Shown here: in pieces, positions 1 to 8,995 of the stretch
Position numbering within the stretch: the stretch's first letter is position 1
Layout of the letters: every line of letters begins with the position of its first letter
Assembly: GCA_022825235.1 (NCBI GenBank)
Contig: JAJDYI010000033.1
Coordinates: 1-55,231, forward strand
Direction: 5' to 3'
Origin: Alphaproteobacteria bacterium
GTDB lineage: Bacteria > Pseudomonadota > Alphaproteobacteria > TMED109
Length of the DNA stretch: 55,231 bases
Program-made: the position numbers and the translations under genes
The notes under the pieces: generated by a model
The model's input: only the letters and a program-made list of their open reading frames with translations
Told to the model about the DNA's origin: nothing
Databases searched by the model: none

Positions 1-114
1 TGCCACTGGCCGCCACCACCAAAACCTGCCAACCTCCCGACGGCGGACCGCCCACACCGGCGGCCTGAACGTCACCTCGGCCCACCGGAGAACACGAGCA
101 CACCCAGACGCTTG

Positions 115-213
115 TTACACCACGTGCGGGGACACGATCCGCAAGTTCAGACCCTTGCGGAGCTTCGCGGGGATCGTGACCTGAAACTTCGGTTTCACGG
201 TGACCAGCGGCAC
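115..213 (-). pseudogene. AbrB/MazE-type antitoxin, truncated
   Basis: A 32-residue reading frame starts at a GTG with a GAGGA ribosome site five bases upstream. It contains the hallmark of SpoVT/AbrB swapped-hairpin antitoxins, VKPKFQVTIPAKLRKGLNL, in which a K-x-Q-V-T-I-P strand is followed by a short helix. The usual GD turn and second strand after LNL are replaced by a short tail and a stop. I read this as the N-terminal third of a VapB/MazE-like antitoxin left after a deletion. No toxin frame is visible beside it. It could also be a very short expressed peptide. Confidence 0.5.
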
Positions 214-509
214 TGCGGTCCTCACTTGGCTGAAAGTCGGAAATTCCGCAATTGGTAACACAGGGCTCTGCGGCCGCCCAACTTGCAGCGATCGCAGATG
301 ACCACGCTGTCAAGCAACGCTGAAAGGTGCCGTGTCACTCTCGGCCTGCTCCCAGCACATCGGGTTCTGCCTGATCGCGCAGGTTTCCGCTTCGCTTCAA
401 GTTTCCTAGAAAGGTTCTGCAGTCAGCCGAAGTGCAGCTGTGCTCAGCGGTACACGGACCTCACCGGGTCCATCGGCATTTGCGCAGTGGGCACGTCGCG
501 CATGCCGAA

Positions 510-590
510 CGCACCAGGCATGATCTCAGGCGGCTAGGAATTTCAGTAGTTGCTAGGATTCTCGGTCACTCGTCCATCTTGGAGCATTCG
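510..590 (+). pseudogene. tyrosine recombinase C-terminal scrap
   Basis: In the frame running into the next gene, the translation reads HDLRRLGISVVARILGHSS. This resembles the HxLR box and the conserved VARxLGHSS segment of tyrosine integrases, with about ten residues missing between them and no catalytic tyrosine after. It is too short to be functional. It suggests that an integrase-carrying element once ended here, which fits the AbrB fragment just upstream. The match rests on motif recognition only. Confidence 0.35.
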
Positions 591-593
591 CCG

Positions 594-1919
594 TTGCGCC
601 TAATTCGACTGCTGAAGAAGGACCTGGCGGTGGAGGCATCGACCTGGGTCGACAATCGCTTGATCACGGTCGAACAAGCGAGGGCCATCTGCCGGCTCTA
701 CGGCATCGATTACGACGCAATCCGAAGCCATTCCTCGGCATACCGAATCCTGGTGGTTCTGGGATTCCTGTTCGTCGGACTGTCACTGATTACGCTGATC
801 GGCGCGAACTGGGACGCGATTCCCCGTGCGGCCCGAATGACGGGCCTTCTGGTCCTGACTGCTGGTACCCACGGCTGGGCCCTGCATTTGCATCGTTCTG
901 ACAAATCCCGAGCTGCCGCAGGGCTCTTTTTCCTCGGGAATCTGTTCTACGGCGCTTCGATCATCCTGATCGCCCAGTTTTATCATCTTGGCGAACACAT
1001 CCCGGACGGTGTGTTCGTGTGGGCGCTGGGGAGCCTTCCGTTCGCGGTGCTGCTGTGCAATCCGTGGCTCACGGTACTCAGCGGTGTGCTCGCCTTGGTG
1101 TGGTTCTTCCTGGAGATCGCAACGGGGTTCCTGTCGGCGACGTTGTCCGTCATGGCGTTTCCGGTGTTTCTCATTGCCGAGCTTTATGTGCTGGCGAGAG
1201 GCCGCGCGAACATCCTCCTGTTCCTGATGTTCCTGGCGAGCCTCGTTCTGTGGTTCGAAACCGTGCTGGCCATGATTTGGACCGATGGCCGGAATCCACT
1301 CGAATACTCATCGGAACACGCCTTTGTCGTCTTTGCACTGTTCATTCTGGCCTACGCCGTCGGCCACTGGCTGCACAGGAAGGAGAGTGCAAAAGCGCGG
1401 GATCTTGGCGCGGTGCTGTCACTGTGGACCCTGCGCTTCGCCCTGCTCGCGCTGCTGGTTCTGAGCTTCGAAAGTCCTTGGGAGCGGCTTCTCGCAGCCG
1501 ACTGGGACCATCAGGTATCGATGTGGGCCGTTGCGGCCGCCATTGCAGCGGCTGCGCTATGGATCGGATCGAAGGCCAGGAATTTCCGGTTGCTTCTTGG
1601 CATCACCGTCGTGTGCGGCGCCACCATGATTGCGGTGATCGCCACGGGGGCGGCTACCGCAGCGGTCTACTTCCAGGTGATCACGAATGTGGCGCTCGTC
1701 GCGGCCGGCATTGGACTGATATTCCTCGGCACCTCCGGCGGAATCTCGCACTACTACTTTCTCGGTGTCGCGACCATTCTGCTAACCGCGTTCATGCGTT
1801 ACGCCGACCTGATCGGAGACTACGTGGATAGCGCGGTCCTCTTCATCGGGCTGGCAGGCGTGCTGCTGGGGGCGGCACGGTACTGGAAGTACCGGTCCAG
1901 GGACGGAACTGCCTCATGA
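594..1919 (+). CDS. DUF2157 multi-pass membrane protein
   Basis: About 441 residues with a short cytoplasmic N-terminal segment (LLKKDLAVEASTWVDNRLIT) followed by many hydrophobic helices. The first is the family-typical stretch ending GANWDAIPRAAR, which identifies the DUF2157 family. I chose the TTG at 594 because a GGAG lies nine bases upstream; longer forms would include the integrase-like scrap. The stop overlaps the start of the next gene (ATGA), and DUF2157 and GDYXXLXY proteins commonly occur as a pair. The role is unknown; both are inner-membrane proteins inferred to act together. Confidence 0.85.
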   Translation: MRLIRLLKKDLAVEASTWVDNRLITVEQARAICRLYGIDYDAIRSHSSAYRILVVLGFLFVGLSLITLIGANWDAIPRAARMTGLLVLTAGTHGWALHLHRSDKSRAAAGLFFLGNLFYGASIILIAQFYHLGEHIPDGVFVWALGSLPFAVLLCNPWLTVLSGVLALVWFFLEIATGFLSATLSVMAFPVFLIAELYVLARGRANILLFLMFLASLVLWFETVLAMIWTDGRNPLEYSSEHAFVVFALFILAYAVGHWLHRKESAKARDLGAVLSLWTLRFALLALLVLSFESPWERLLAADWDHQVSMWAVAAAIAAAALWIGSKARNFRLLLGITVVCGATMIAVIATGAATAAVYFQVITNVALVAAGIGLIFLGTSGGISHYYFLGVATILLTAFMRYADLIGDYVDSAVLFIGLAGVLLGAARYWKYRSRDGTAS

Positions 1920-2419
1920 CGCGAACGCGAATCACCCTTCCGCTTTGTGTCGCCATCGCGTTTCAGGTTCTGGTGCTGGTCGGCATGGTGGCGAAAGCGG
2001 CACTCCCCCTCTGGACCGGGACGGAGATCCGGGTCGCGACCGTACCGGTGGATCCGCGTTCAATGTTCCGGGGGAACTACGCTCGCCTGGACTACGACTT
2101 CGGAAGGCTGCCTGCAGACGCGTTCATCGACGTGCAGCGGCTGCGGGCAGGTGAGGTGGTGTACGTCAGCCTCGCACGGGGCGAAACGGGCGAGTACGAG
2201 TTTGCAGCTGCGTCGCTGGAAAAGCCGGCTGAGGGTATTTTTCTGCGCGGGCGGGTCACCAATGTCGGCGACTTGATTCGGATCAGGTACGGGATCGAGG
2301 CGTTCTTTGCGCCAAAGGAACTGGCCTTGAAACTGGAAGGCGACCTCCGCGACGGAGGCACTGCTGTGTTGATGGTGAGCAGCAACGGACGAGCCGCGCT
2401 CAAGGACGTTCTTCCATAG
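1916..2419 (+). CDS. GDYXXLXY domain protein
   Basis: A 167-residue protein with one N-terminal membrane helix (LCVAIAFQVLVLVGMVAKAALPL) and an exported domain. The family signature appears as GNYARLDYDF after VPVDPRSMFR, with Asn replacing the Asp of the name motif. Its ATG overlaps the stop of the DUF2157 gene, so the two are translationally coupled. The function of the family is not established. The pairing suggests the domain sits in the periplasm against the membrane partner. Confidence 0.88.
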   Translation: MTRTRITLPLCVAIAFQVLVLVGMVAKAALPLWTGTEIRVATVPVDPRSMFRGNYARLDYDFGRLPADAFIDVQRLRAGEVVYVSLARGETGEYEFAAASLEKPAEGIFLRGRVTNVGDLIRIRYGIEAFFAPKELALKLEGDLRDGGTAVLMVSSNGRAALKDVLP

Positions 2420-2661
2420 ACACCTCCATTCCACGAACCTGCTTACCTCAGTGGGTTTTCAGCCCGTACGAACAATGCACGTGAGATCGGGCAAGTTCAT
2501 ACAGGGGGATGCGCGGTCAAATTGAGACGGGCGCGAGGCGTGGGAACCCCGATTCGCGGACCGTTGCGTAACGGAGGAGACACCCGCACCCAGAACGCTG
2601 GAGCAAGCTTCGCGGCGGTCTTTCCGGACGGCCTTTCGGGCAGCAGGGCGCTTCGGCAGCG

Positions 2662-4200
2662 CTAACCGTCCAGGTTCTCGCGCGCCAGCTTGCGCAGTGT
2701 CGCAAAGAGCTCGGGGTCGTTGATGACGCGGGGAACCTTGTTCTGCCCGCCGAGCTTCCCGCGATCCTTCATCCACGCGGCGAACCCCCCCGGAGCGAGG
2801 ACCGCAACGCGGGGCGGCTCCAGGCCCCAGCCGTCAGCGCGGTGCGCCGCGTAGTCCTCGTTCAGGCGGAGGAGCACCGAGTCGACGCTCGCCGCGAATC
2901 TCTCGATTAGCGCAGCGCCTACGTCGCGATCGGCAAACTCGACGATAAAGAGGTGCCCCCCGCGTTGGCCGCTCCGTTCCGAGAACATGCTGCCGACCGC
3001 GAAGTCGTTCACCGTCGCTCCGATGGCCGCCGCCGCTTCCGAGACCGCAGTTTCCAGCTCGGTGCCGATCACGTGTTCGCCGAACGCTGAGAGCGTGTAG
3101 CTGGTCCGGCCCGTCACCAGAACGCGCGGCGGGTCACGACTGACGAACGTCACGGTATCGCCCACGAGATAGCGCCAGAGGCCCGCCGCCGTCGATACGA
3201 CCAGGGCATAGTTCACGCCGGTCTCGACATCACCGATCCAGCGGCAATCCTGCTCGCTGGCGTCCAGATCGCTCACCGGGACGAATTCGTAGAAGATCTC
3301 GTTGTCCAGGAGGAGGCGGAGCCCGGCGCCGTCCACGCCGTCAGCTACCCCGAAGAAGCCCTCGCTCGCCGGGTAGACCTCGCGGGTTTCCGCGCTGGAG
3401 CCCTCGAGGAGCGCCCTGAACCGGTCTCGATAGGGCGCCCAGGCCACACCGCCGTGCACGAGCAATTCGAGGTCCGGGTAGACGGCAGCGATCCGCCCCT
3501 CCGCAGCGCCTGCAATTTCGAGAAGCCGGTCGAAGTAGATGAGGAGCCAGCTCGGCGTTCCGCCGACCGCGCGGATGTCCCCCTGCAAGGAGCGGCGGGC
3601 AAGACGCTCGACCTTCACCTCCCAGTCGGCGATGCCCTCCAGGCGGCGCGGCGGAAAGTACCGCAGGCCCGCCCAGGCTGGCCGCACCGCTGCCGCGATG
3701 CCGCTGAGGTCGCCGCTGTACACGCCGCGCGCGTGACGCGTCAGGCCCGTCGATCCTCCCAGCATGAAGCACCGCCCGGCCAGCACTCGGCTGTCCGGGC
3801 GGTTGGCCACGTGATGGACGAGCAGGTCGGCCACTGCACGGGTGTTGGAGCGGTTGATTTCACGACTGACCGGGATGAACTTCGTGGATCCGCGGGTCGT
3901 TCCTGACGACAGGGCGAAGTACGGGATGGTCCCGCGCCACGTGCAGTTCACGAGTCGGGGAAACGGATCGCGCCAATAGGTGTCCCAGAACGCCTCGTAG
4001 GACCGGACGGGGACCCGCTCGCGAAAGTCCGCCAGCGACTGGATCGCTTCGAATTCATGTTGGTCGGCGAATTGGGTACCGCGCGCACGGCGAACAAGCG
4101 ACAGCAGGACGCGCTGCTGGGTCTCTTCCGGTTTCATCCGCTTGAGTTGGCGCAGGCGCCGGTTGGCGTACGCCCGGAGCACCCAGGTCGCGTCGTACAC
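2662..4200 (-). CDS. GH3 auxin-responsive promoter family protein
   Basis: 512 residues matching the GH3 family of ANL-type adenylating enzymes. The N-terminal part has the typical QFADQHEFEAIQSLADFRERVPVRSYE segment (shown here only as a landmark at residues about 42-70), then the phosphate-binding loop FALSSGTTRGSTKFIPVS and the later acyl-adenylate region with YLVGDTVTFVS. Plant GH3 enzymes conjugate amino acids to carboxylic hormones; bacterial members are of unknown substrate. It lies 32 bases downstream of the penicillin acylase-like gene on the same strand, so the two are probably cotranscribed and may handle amide bonds in related molecules (inference). Confidence 0.85.
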   Translation of the reverse strand: MYDATWVLRAYANRRLRQLKRMKPEETQQRVLLSLVRRARGTQFADQHEFEAIQSLADFRERVPVRSYEAFWDTYWRDPFPRLVNCTWRGTIPYFALSSGTTRGSTKFIPVSREINRSNTRAVADLLVHHVANRPDSRVLAGRCFMLGGSTGLTRHARGVYSGDLSGIAAAVRPAWAGLRYFPPRRLEGIADWEVKVERLARRSLQGDIRAVGGTPSWLLIYFDRLLEIAGAAEGRIAAVYPDLELLVHGGVAWAPYRDRFRALLEGSSAETREVYPASEGFFGVADGVDGAGLRLLLDNEIFYEFVPVSDLDASEQDCRWIGDVETGVNYALVVSTAAGLWRYLVGDTVTFVSRDPPRVLVTGRTSYTLSAFGEHVIGTELETAVSEAAAAIGATVNDFAVGSMFSERSGQRGGHLFIVEFADRDVGAALIERFAASVDSVLLRLNEDYAAHRADGWGLEPPRVAVLAPGGFAAWMKDRGKLGGQNKVPRVINDPELFATLRKLARENLDG

Positions 4201-4232
4201 GGATCAGGTCGCGGCGCCGCGCCCCTGGCTCC

Positions 4233-6527
4233 TCAATTTTCGAGCACCAGCCTGTGCGGAAAGCGTTTGCGGACCGCCTCGAGCGACAGCGGGATCTGGA
4301 CGTAGTCGCCGTCTCGCCAGAGCGGCCACTGGTCGAGCATCGTGGAACTGCGGAGCCATCCGTCCTGGCCCCCGAGCAGCACGAAGTAGTTCGCGTCGGG
4401 ATCGGTGAGATCCGAGACGTGGCGGGCATTCGCACCGTAACGCACCTGGTGGCGTTCGGACGAGGCATCGTGCGCCGTCTTCATGAGGGTATCCGAGCTT
4501 CCGCCGACTCCGTGCTCGGCAAAGCGGTAGCGTTGTCCGATGATCGGCGCGGAAGCGAGCGGATGCGCCAGCTGCAGACGGTGCATGTCAGCCCAGCGCG
4601 CATACGCATGGATGCCGGAAGCAGCGGTCTCCAGACCGGCAGCGAGAGCGCCACGCACGACCTCCGGCTTCGCCGCCGTCACGTCCTCGGGCAGCAGCGC
4701 GGTCATCCTGCCGACCGCAGCGAGCGCCTGCCCCTCCTCCTCGCCAAACGCCAGCGGATAGAACGCACGCACGAATCCGTCCCGGAACTGCTCGAAACTG
4801 ACGGCACCCACCGAATCCGGCCGATAATGCCCGTCCCAGTCGCGCATTCTCCGGACCGCCTCGGCCGCGTCACCGGTCGCGGCTTCCGCCAGGCCGGCAG
4901 CGTCAAGCCGGGCCACGAACAGGTCCCGGAGTGCCACCGCCGACGCCATGTGCACGTCCTGTTGCAGCGCCATGATCGTTTCCAGGTCGACCGGTGTTTC
5001 CGATTCGACCACCTGGGCCATGCGCCGGACGCGATCGTCGGACGAGAAGAAGAAGCCCACCGGCATGCCCGCCGCCGACGGACGGTTGTTTGCCGATGCC
5101 AGGTAACCGGAATCGGGGTTGAAGCTGAACGGGAGGTCCCCGACGGACTGGATGGTGCTCCAGTCGGAACCGGGCGCCGTGCGGTCGAGGATGACGTCGT
5201 CCGGGGCGGTGGTGCGGAGCGGCAGCTGGACCGCCATGACTTGGCCGATGTTGCCGCTGTCGTCCGCGTACAACATGTTCTGGCCGGGCACCGCAAAGCC
5301 TTCGAAGGCTTCCCGAAACGCGGCAAAACCATCGGCTCGGCTCACCGCGAGCATTGAGCCGATCTCATCGCTCGCGCGGTGGCCGGTCCATCGAAGCGCC
5401 GCCGGCGGGAGTTTGTGCTCGGCAAGGAACGGAACGTCGGAAATGATCGGGCCAAGCGGTGATTCCCGCACGGTGACCTCCTCGTCGAACCACCATCGCA
5501 CCGCGATCCGCTCATGGCGTTCGGAGATCTCCGATGCCGGCAGGCCGCTGACGTCGTAGAGATCGCTCGAGGCCGCCCGCATGTTGGTCCCGCCCCAGGC
5601 AATGTGCGGATTGCGTCCGATGGCGAAGATCGGAAGACCGGGCCCCATCAGCCCCACCACGTGATACGACGGTGACTTGACCCCGGCGATCAGCCACACG
5701 TTGGGCACGAGGATCCCGAGGTGCGGGTCGTTCGCGATGATGCTGCCGCCCGTGGACGTTCGCGCGGGCGCCAGAGCGAGGCTGTTGCTGCCCGACCGTC
5801 CGAGGCCGCCCAGCAATTCGTGCAGTCCCGCGGTCTTCGGATCCCCGTCGAAGCTGGGGAGCGAGGCGCTGCCGTGCCGCACCAACCGTGCCCACTGCTC
5901 CGGCCAGTCCGGACGGGAGCGCAGCGGGAGCAGGCTGGCCCACGCCAGCCAATTGACGTCCGTGCCGGCCAGTCGACCGATCGTCAGCACATCGGCAATG
6001 GTCCACGGCTCCCGCGACAGTCCGAGGACCCGAAACTCATGCGGCAGTTCCTTGGTCGTGGCCAGATAGTGATTGACGCCGTCGACAAACCTCTGGGCCC
6101 AGCGCCGGGCGCGATCGTCCATTCCGCGCTCGATTTCCGCAGCAGCGCGGGAGAAGGAGAGAATCCGCAGGCCGCGGTCGACATCGAGCCCCATGGGACC
6201 GACCATTTCGGACAGGCGTCCGTGGGCCAGCATCCGCACCAGCCCCATCTGGCCAAGTCGAAGATGGGCATGCACGAGGCCCAGCGCGAAGGCCGCGTCA
6301 TCGTCGCTGTCCGCTTCGATGAACGGAATCTGGTGTTCATTCCAGTAGACGTTGACGCGGTGCTCCAGCGGCAGGGAGTGCGTCGGGAACACCGCCAGCC
6401 GATCGGCCAGGCTGGTCGGCTTCGGCAAGGGGGCCAGCGCCGAGCAGCCAGCCATGAAGCCGCCGGCCGCCGCGAGGCCGGCCCACCGGGCCGCGCGAAC
6501 AGCCATGCTGGCGTGGCCGGGTTTCAC
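4233..6527 (-). CDS. penicillin acylase family lipoprotein
   Basis: 764 residues of the Ntn-hydrolase penicillin/acyl-homoserine-lactone acylase family. A lipobox (FMAGC, Cys28) follows a hydrophobic signal, so the product is likely a periplasmic lipoprotein. The expected self-cleavage point is at RSG-SNSLALAP, with Ser247 becoming the N-terminal nucleophile of the beta chain, and the downstream IIANDPHLG segment is conserved in the family. The substrate cannot be read from sequence: beta-lactams, acyl-homoserine lactones and N-acyl amino acids are all possible. It lies upstream of the GH3-like gene and diverges from the dioxygenase gene at 6668. Confidence 0.9.
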   Translation of the reverse strand: MKPGHASMAVRAARWAGLAAAGGFMAGCSALAPLPKPTSLADRLAVFPTHSLPLEHRVNVYWNEHQIPFIEADSDDDAAFALGLVHAHLRLGQMGLVRMLAHGRLSEMVGPMGLDVDRGLRILSFSRAAAEIERGMDDRARRWAQRFVDGVNHYLATTKELPHEFRVLGLSREPWTIADVLTIGRLAGTDVNWLAWASLLPLRSRPDWPEQWARLVRHGSASLPSFDGDPKTAGLHELLGGLGRSGSNSLALAPARTSTGGSIIANDPHLGILVPNVWLIAGVKSPSYHVVGLMGPGLPIFAIGRNPHIAWGGTNMRAASSDLYDVSGLPASEISERHERIAVRWWFDEEVTVRESPLGPIISDVPFLAEHKLPPAALRWTGHRASDEIGSMLAVSRADGFAAFREAFEGFAVPGQNMLYADDSGNIGQVMAVQLPLRTTAPDDVILDRTAPGSDWSTIQSVGDLPFSFNPDSGYLASANNRPSAAGMPVGFFFSSDDRVRRMAQVVESETPVDLETIMALQQDVHMASAVALRDLFVARLDAAGLAEAATGDAAEAVRRMRDWDGHYRPDSVGAVSFEQFRDGFVRAFYPLAFGEEEGQALAAVGRMTALLPEDVTAAKPEVVRGALAAGLETAASGIHAYARWADMHRLQLAHPLASAPIIGQRYRFAEHGVGGSSDTLMKTAHDASSERHQVRYGANARHVSDLTDPDANYFVLLGGQDGWLRSSTMLDQWPLWRDGDYVQIPLSLEAVRKRFPHRLVLEN

Positions 6528-6667
6528 AGACCTGTTTCCATCTCAGCCCGTCCTCGGCAGTCAGCGGATATGCCCGGCACGGCTTGGCCCCGGGAATGCA
6601 CCCGTGTACATGATGGTTGATGGCGGGAAGCCGCAGGCCGGCGTCGAAGAGTTTCTAATCCGAACGC

Positions 6668-7573
6668 ATGCACGATTGTATCGCACAGGGCGAGCCGGTT
6701 CCCGGCTCGATGTTCGGCGAGCTCGTCGACTCGAGCGCGATCTTTCCCGATTCCAGCGCGCTGGGCCGCCGGTTGCGGGACGACGGCTACCTGTTTCTTC
6801 GCGGTCTCCACGACGTCGATGCCGTCCTTGCCGCCAGGGAAGAGGTGTTCAAGCGACTGGAAGCCGTCGGCGAGGTCGAAAGTCCTGCCGCGGACGGGAT
6901 CTTCACGGGCTCCAGCCACCGCCGCGAACGCGAGCCCGATCTGGGCGCCTTCTGGCAATCCGTGTCGGAGGGCCCGCGCCTCCGCACGGTGACCCACGGC
7001 CCCAGAATCCGCGAGATCATCGGCGCCGTGTTCGGCGAGCCCGTCGTGGCGCACGACTATGCGTATATCCGGCCCGCCCCCGTGGGGCGTTCGACCGGGC
7101 CGCACTGCGACTATCCGTTCTTCGCACGGGCCACCGAGCGCGTGGTGACCGTCTGGACCGCGCTCGGGCCGGTGCCGTTGAGCGACGGCCCGGTCGCCGT
7201 CATCGAGGGTTCGCACCGTTTCCACGACCTGGTCGACGCGACCCGGGGATTTGACGTGGCGCAGCAGACGGACCGCCACGCCACGCGGCCTGAAAATCAC
7301 GTGGCCTTCGCGCGATCGCGGGGCGCGCGCCTCCTGAGCGCCGATTTCGACCCGGGCGACATGCTCGTCTTCGGCATGTTCACGTGGCACGGCTCGCTCG
7401 ACAACCATTCGCCGATCGGACGGATGCGACTCTCGAGTGATATCCGCTTCCAGCCTGCCGGCGAACCCAGGGATCCGCGCTATTTCGGCGCCGACCCCGG
7501 CGGCACCACCGGTGCCGGCTACGGAGAACTCAACGGGGCCAAACCGCTGACGGAACCCTGGCACATCCGCTGA
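6668..7573 (+). CDS. phytanoyl-CoA dioxygenase (PhyH) family protein
   Basis: 301 residues with the Fe(II)/2-oxoglutarate facial triad visible as His146-x-Asp148 (GPHCDYPFF) and distal His241 (FTWHGSLDNHSP), plus Arg254 likely binding 2-oxoglutarate. Length is normal for the family. Members hydroxylate acyl-CoAs or diverse small molecules; the substrate here is unknown. The 140-base region shared with the divergent penicillin acylase gene must hold both promoters. No dedicated partner is adjacent. Confidence 0.88.
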   Translation: MHDCIAQGEPVPGSMFGELVDSSAIFPDSSALGRRLRDDGYLFLRGLHDVDAVLAAREEVFKRLEAVGEVESPAADGIFTGSSHRREREPDLGAFWQSVSEGPRLRTVTHGPRIREIIGAVFGEPVVAHDYAYIRPAPVGRSTGPHCDYPFFARATERVVTVWTALGPVPLSDGPVAVIEGSHRFHDLVDATRGFDVAQQTDRHATRPENHVAFARSRGARLLSADFDPGDMLVFGMFTWHGSLDNHSPIGRMRLSSDIRFQPAGEPRDPRYFGADPGGTTGAGYGELNGAKPLTEPWHIR

Positions 7574-7689
7574 ACCGGCCTCCGGCAACTGCGGATGGAC
7601 GATCACCGAGCGGCGGCCGCGGCGACGGTCCGGGACTTCGAGGAAGTTCGCGGCGCGGCGGCGCATCGACCGGCACCAGTCCCCGGCCG

Positions 7690-8040
7690 TCAACCTTCGT
7701 CTGGGGCGCCAGAGCCTTCGTCCGAGGCATCGTCTTCATCGCACGCGCTGACCGTCAAGTCTCCGTTGCAGTTCGTCAGTATGCTCACCGCATTCAGAGG
7801 CACCCAGTCGCTGTGGTAGACGAGAGTGCCATCATCCCGCGGGCAGCTCACCGTGACCTTGCACTTCTGCGGCTGGGAAGGGTCCCACACAATGGTGAGG
7901 CCGGTGGTGCAAGACCATTTGGCCGGACTGAAGTCCCATTCGATGTAGCACTGCTCCGTGCTGTTTGCAGAAGCAGCATGCGGCATGGTCGCCAACAGCC
8001 ACCCGGCGGCGGCGAACGCCAGTGGTCCCAGGATCCGCAT
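7690..8040 (-). CDS. small secreted cysteine-containing protein
   Basis: 116 residues with a clear Sec signal peptide (hydrophobic LAFAAAGWLLA, cleavage probably after HAASA). The mature part holds several cysteines (QCYIEWD, SCTTG, KCKVTVSC, TNCNGD, SACDED) that could form disulfides, and an acidic tail. I do not recognise a family. It is a stand-alone gene between convergent and tandem neighbours. The signal peptide and cysteine pattern make it likely real despite no known homologue. Confidence 0.65.
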   Translation of the reverse strand: MRILGPLAFAAAGWLLATMPHAASANSTEQCYIEWDFSPAKWSCTTGLTIVWDPSQPQKCKVTVSCPRDDGTLVYHSDWVPLNAVSILTNCNGDLTVSACDEDDASDEGSGAPDEG

Positions 8041-8218
8041 TTGACGTTTGTTCTCGTAAAGCCGTTACCAGAGTTCCGACGACAAGCATGCTACCATCAT
8101 CACCCGACGCTGCGCCGGTCTTGCTCCGGCGCCCCGGTCCTTGCACGGCCTAGCGGCGGGAAATGACAGGCTGTCGCGTGTTCCGGCATGCAGCTCGGCG
8201 TTCGGCCGGCGCGCGCAA

Positions 8219-8995
8219 TCATCCCCACGGTCCCGGCCGCCAGGGAGACCGTGCATCCTTGGAGGGGCGGCGGATCCGGATATCGATGGGGCGCTTGCGG
8301 GCCTCTGCGCTTCTCGGGCCGCCGTCGGCGAACCAGGGCACATCGCGGCGCTTGAACGCGCCGATCAGCACCATGCCCGCGATGAACCCGCCCACGTGGG
8401 CAACGAACGCGACGCCCGGGGAACCAGGCGGCGTCAGCGCGGCCTGCAGGGCCTGCCCCCCGAACCAGACACCGAGCAACACCCAGGCCCGCAGGCGGAT
8501 GATCGTCACAAAGATGCCAAGAAACACCAGCGTGGACACGCGTGCACGTGGGTACAGCAGCAGGTACGCACCCAGCACTCCGGACACCGCTCCGCTGGCT
8601 CCGATCATCGGGATCTCCGAGAGCGGCGCGCTCGCGACCTGGGCGAGTGCCGCCCCGACCCCGCACAGGAGGTAGAAGACCAGGAACTTCACATGGCCCG
8701 AGGAGTCCTCGATGTTGTTCCCGAAGATCCACAGGAACAGCATGTTGCCGCCGAGATGCATCCAGCCACCGTGCAGGAACATCGACGTGAACACGGTGAC
8801 CAGAGGATCGGCGGCCCCGGGGATGTACGGACCGGCACCCAGCAGGCTCGCCGGGATCAGCCCGAAATACCAGACGATCTCGTCCTGATGGGGCTGCGAA
8901 ACCTGCCAGAGAAAGGCGAGGACACAGACCGCGATGAGCCCGACCGTGACGTAGGGCCGGTGCCGTGTGGGGTTGTCATCCCGAAGCGGGAACAT
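8219..8995 (-). CDS. rhomboid family intramembrane serine protease
   Basis: 258 residues with six or more membrane helices. The catalytic dyad is visible: Ser134 in GASGAVSG and His200 in AHVGGFIAG. The HGGWMHLGGNMLFLWIFG region carries the conserved His and Asn of the oxyanion site. Rhomboids cleave membrane-anchored substrates within the bilayer. The start overlaps the end of the acyl-CoA synthetase gene by 20 bases, indicating one transcript, although no functional link is obvious. The C-terminal 45 residues are basic and cytoplasmic. Confidence 0.92.
   Translation of the reverse strand: MFPLRDDNPTRHRPYVTVGLIAVCVLAFLWQVSQPHQDEIVWYFGLIPASLLGAGPYIPGAADPLVTVFTSMFLHGGWMHLGGNMLFLWIFGNNIEDSSGHVKFLVFYLLCGVGAALAQVASAPLSEIPMIGASGAVSGVLGAYLLLYPRARVSTLVFLGIFVTIIRLRAWVLLGVWFGGQALQAALTPPGSPGVAFVAHVGGFIAGMVLIGAFKRRDVPWFADGGPRSAEARKRPIDIRIRRPSKDARSPWRPGPWG

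Noticed and set aside
283-537. 84-codon frame near the left end
   Set aside because: No domain or codon pattern suggests a gene, and it overlaps the integrase-like scrap in another frame.
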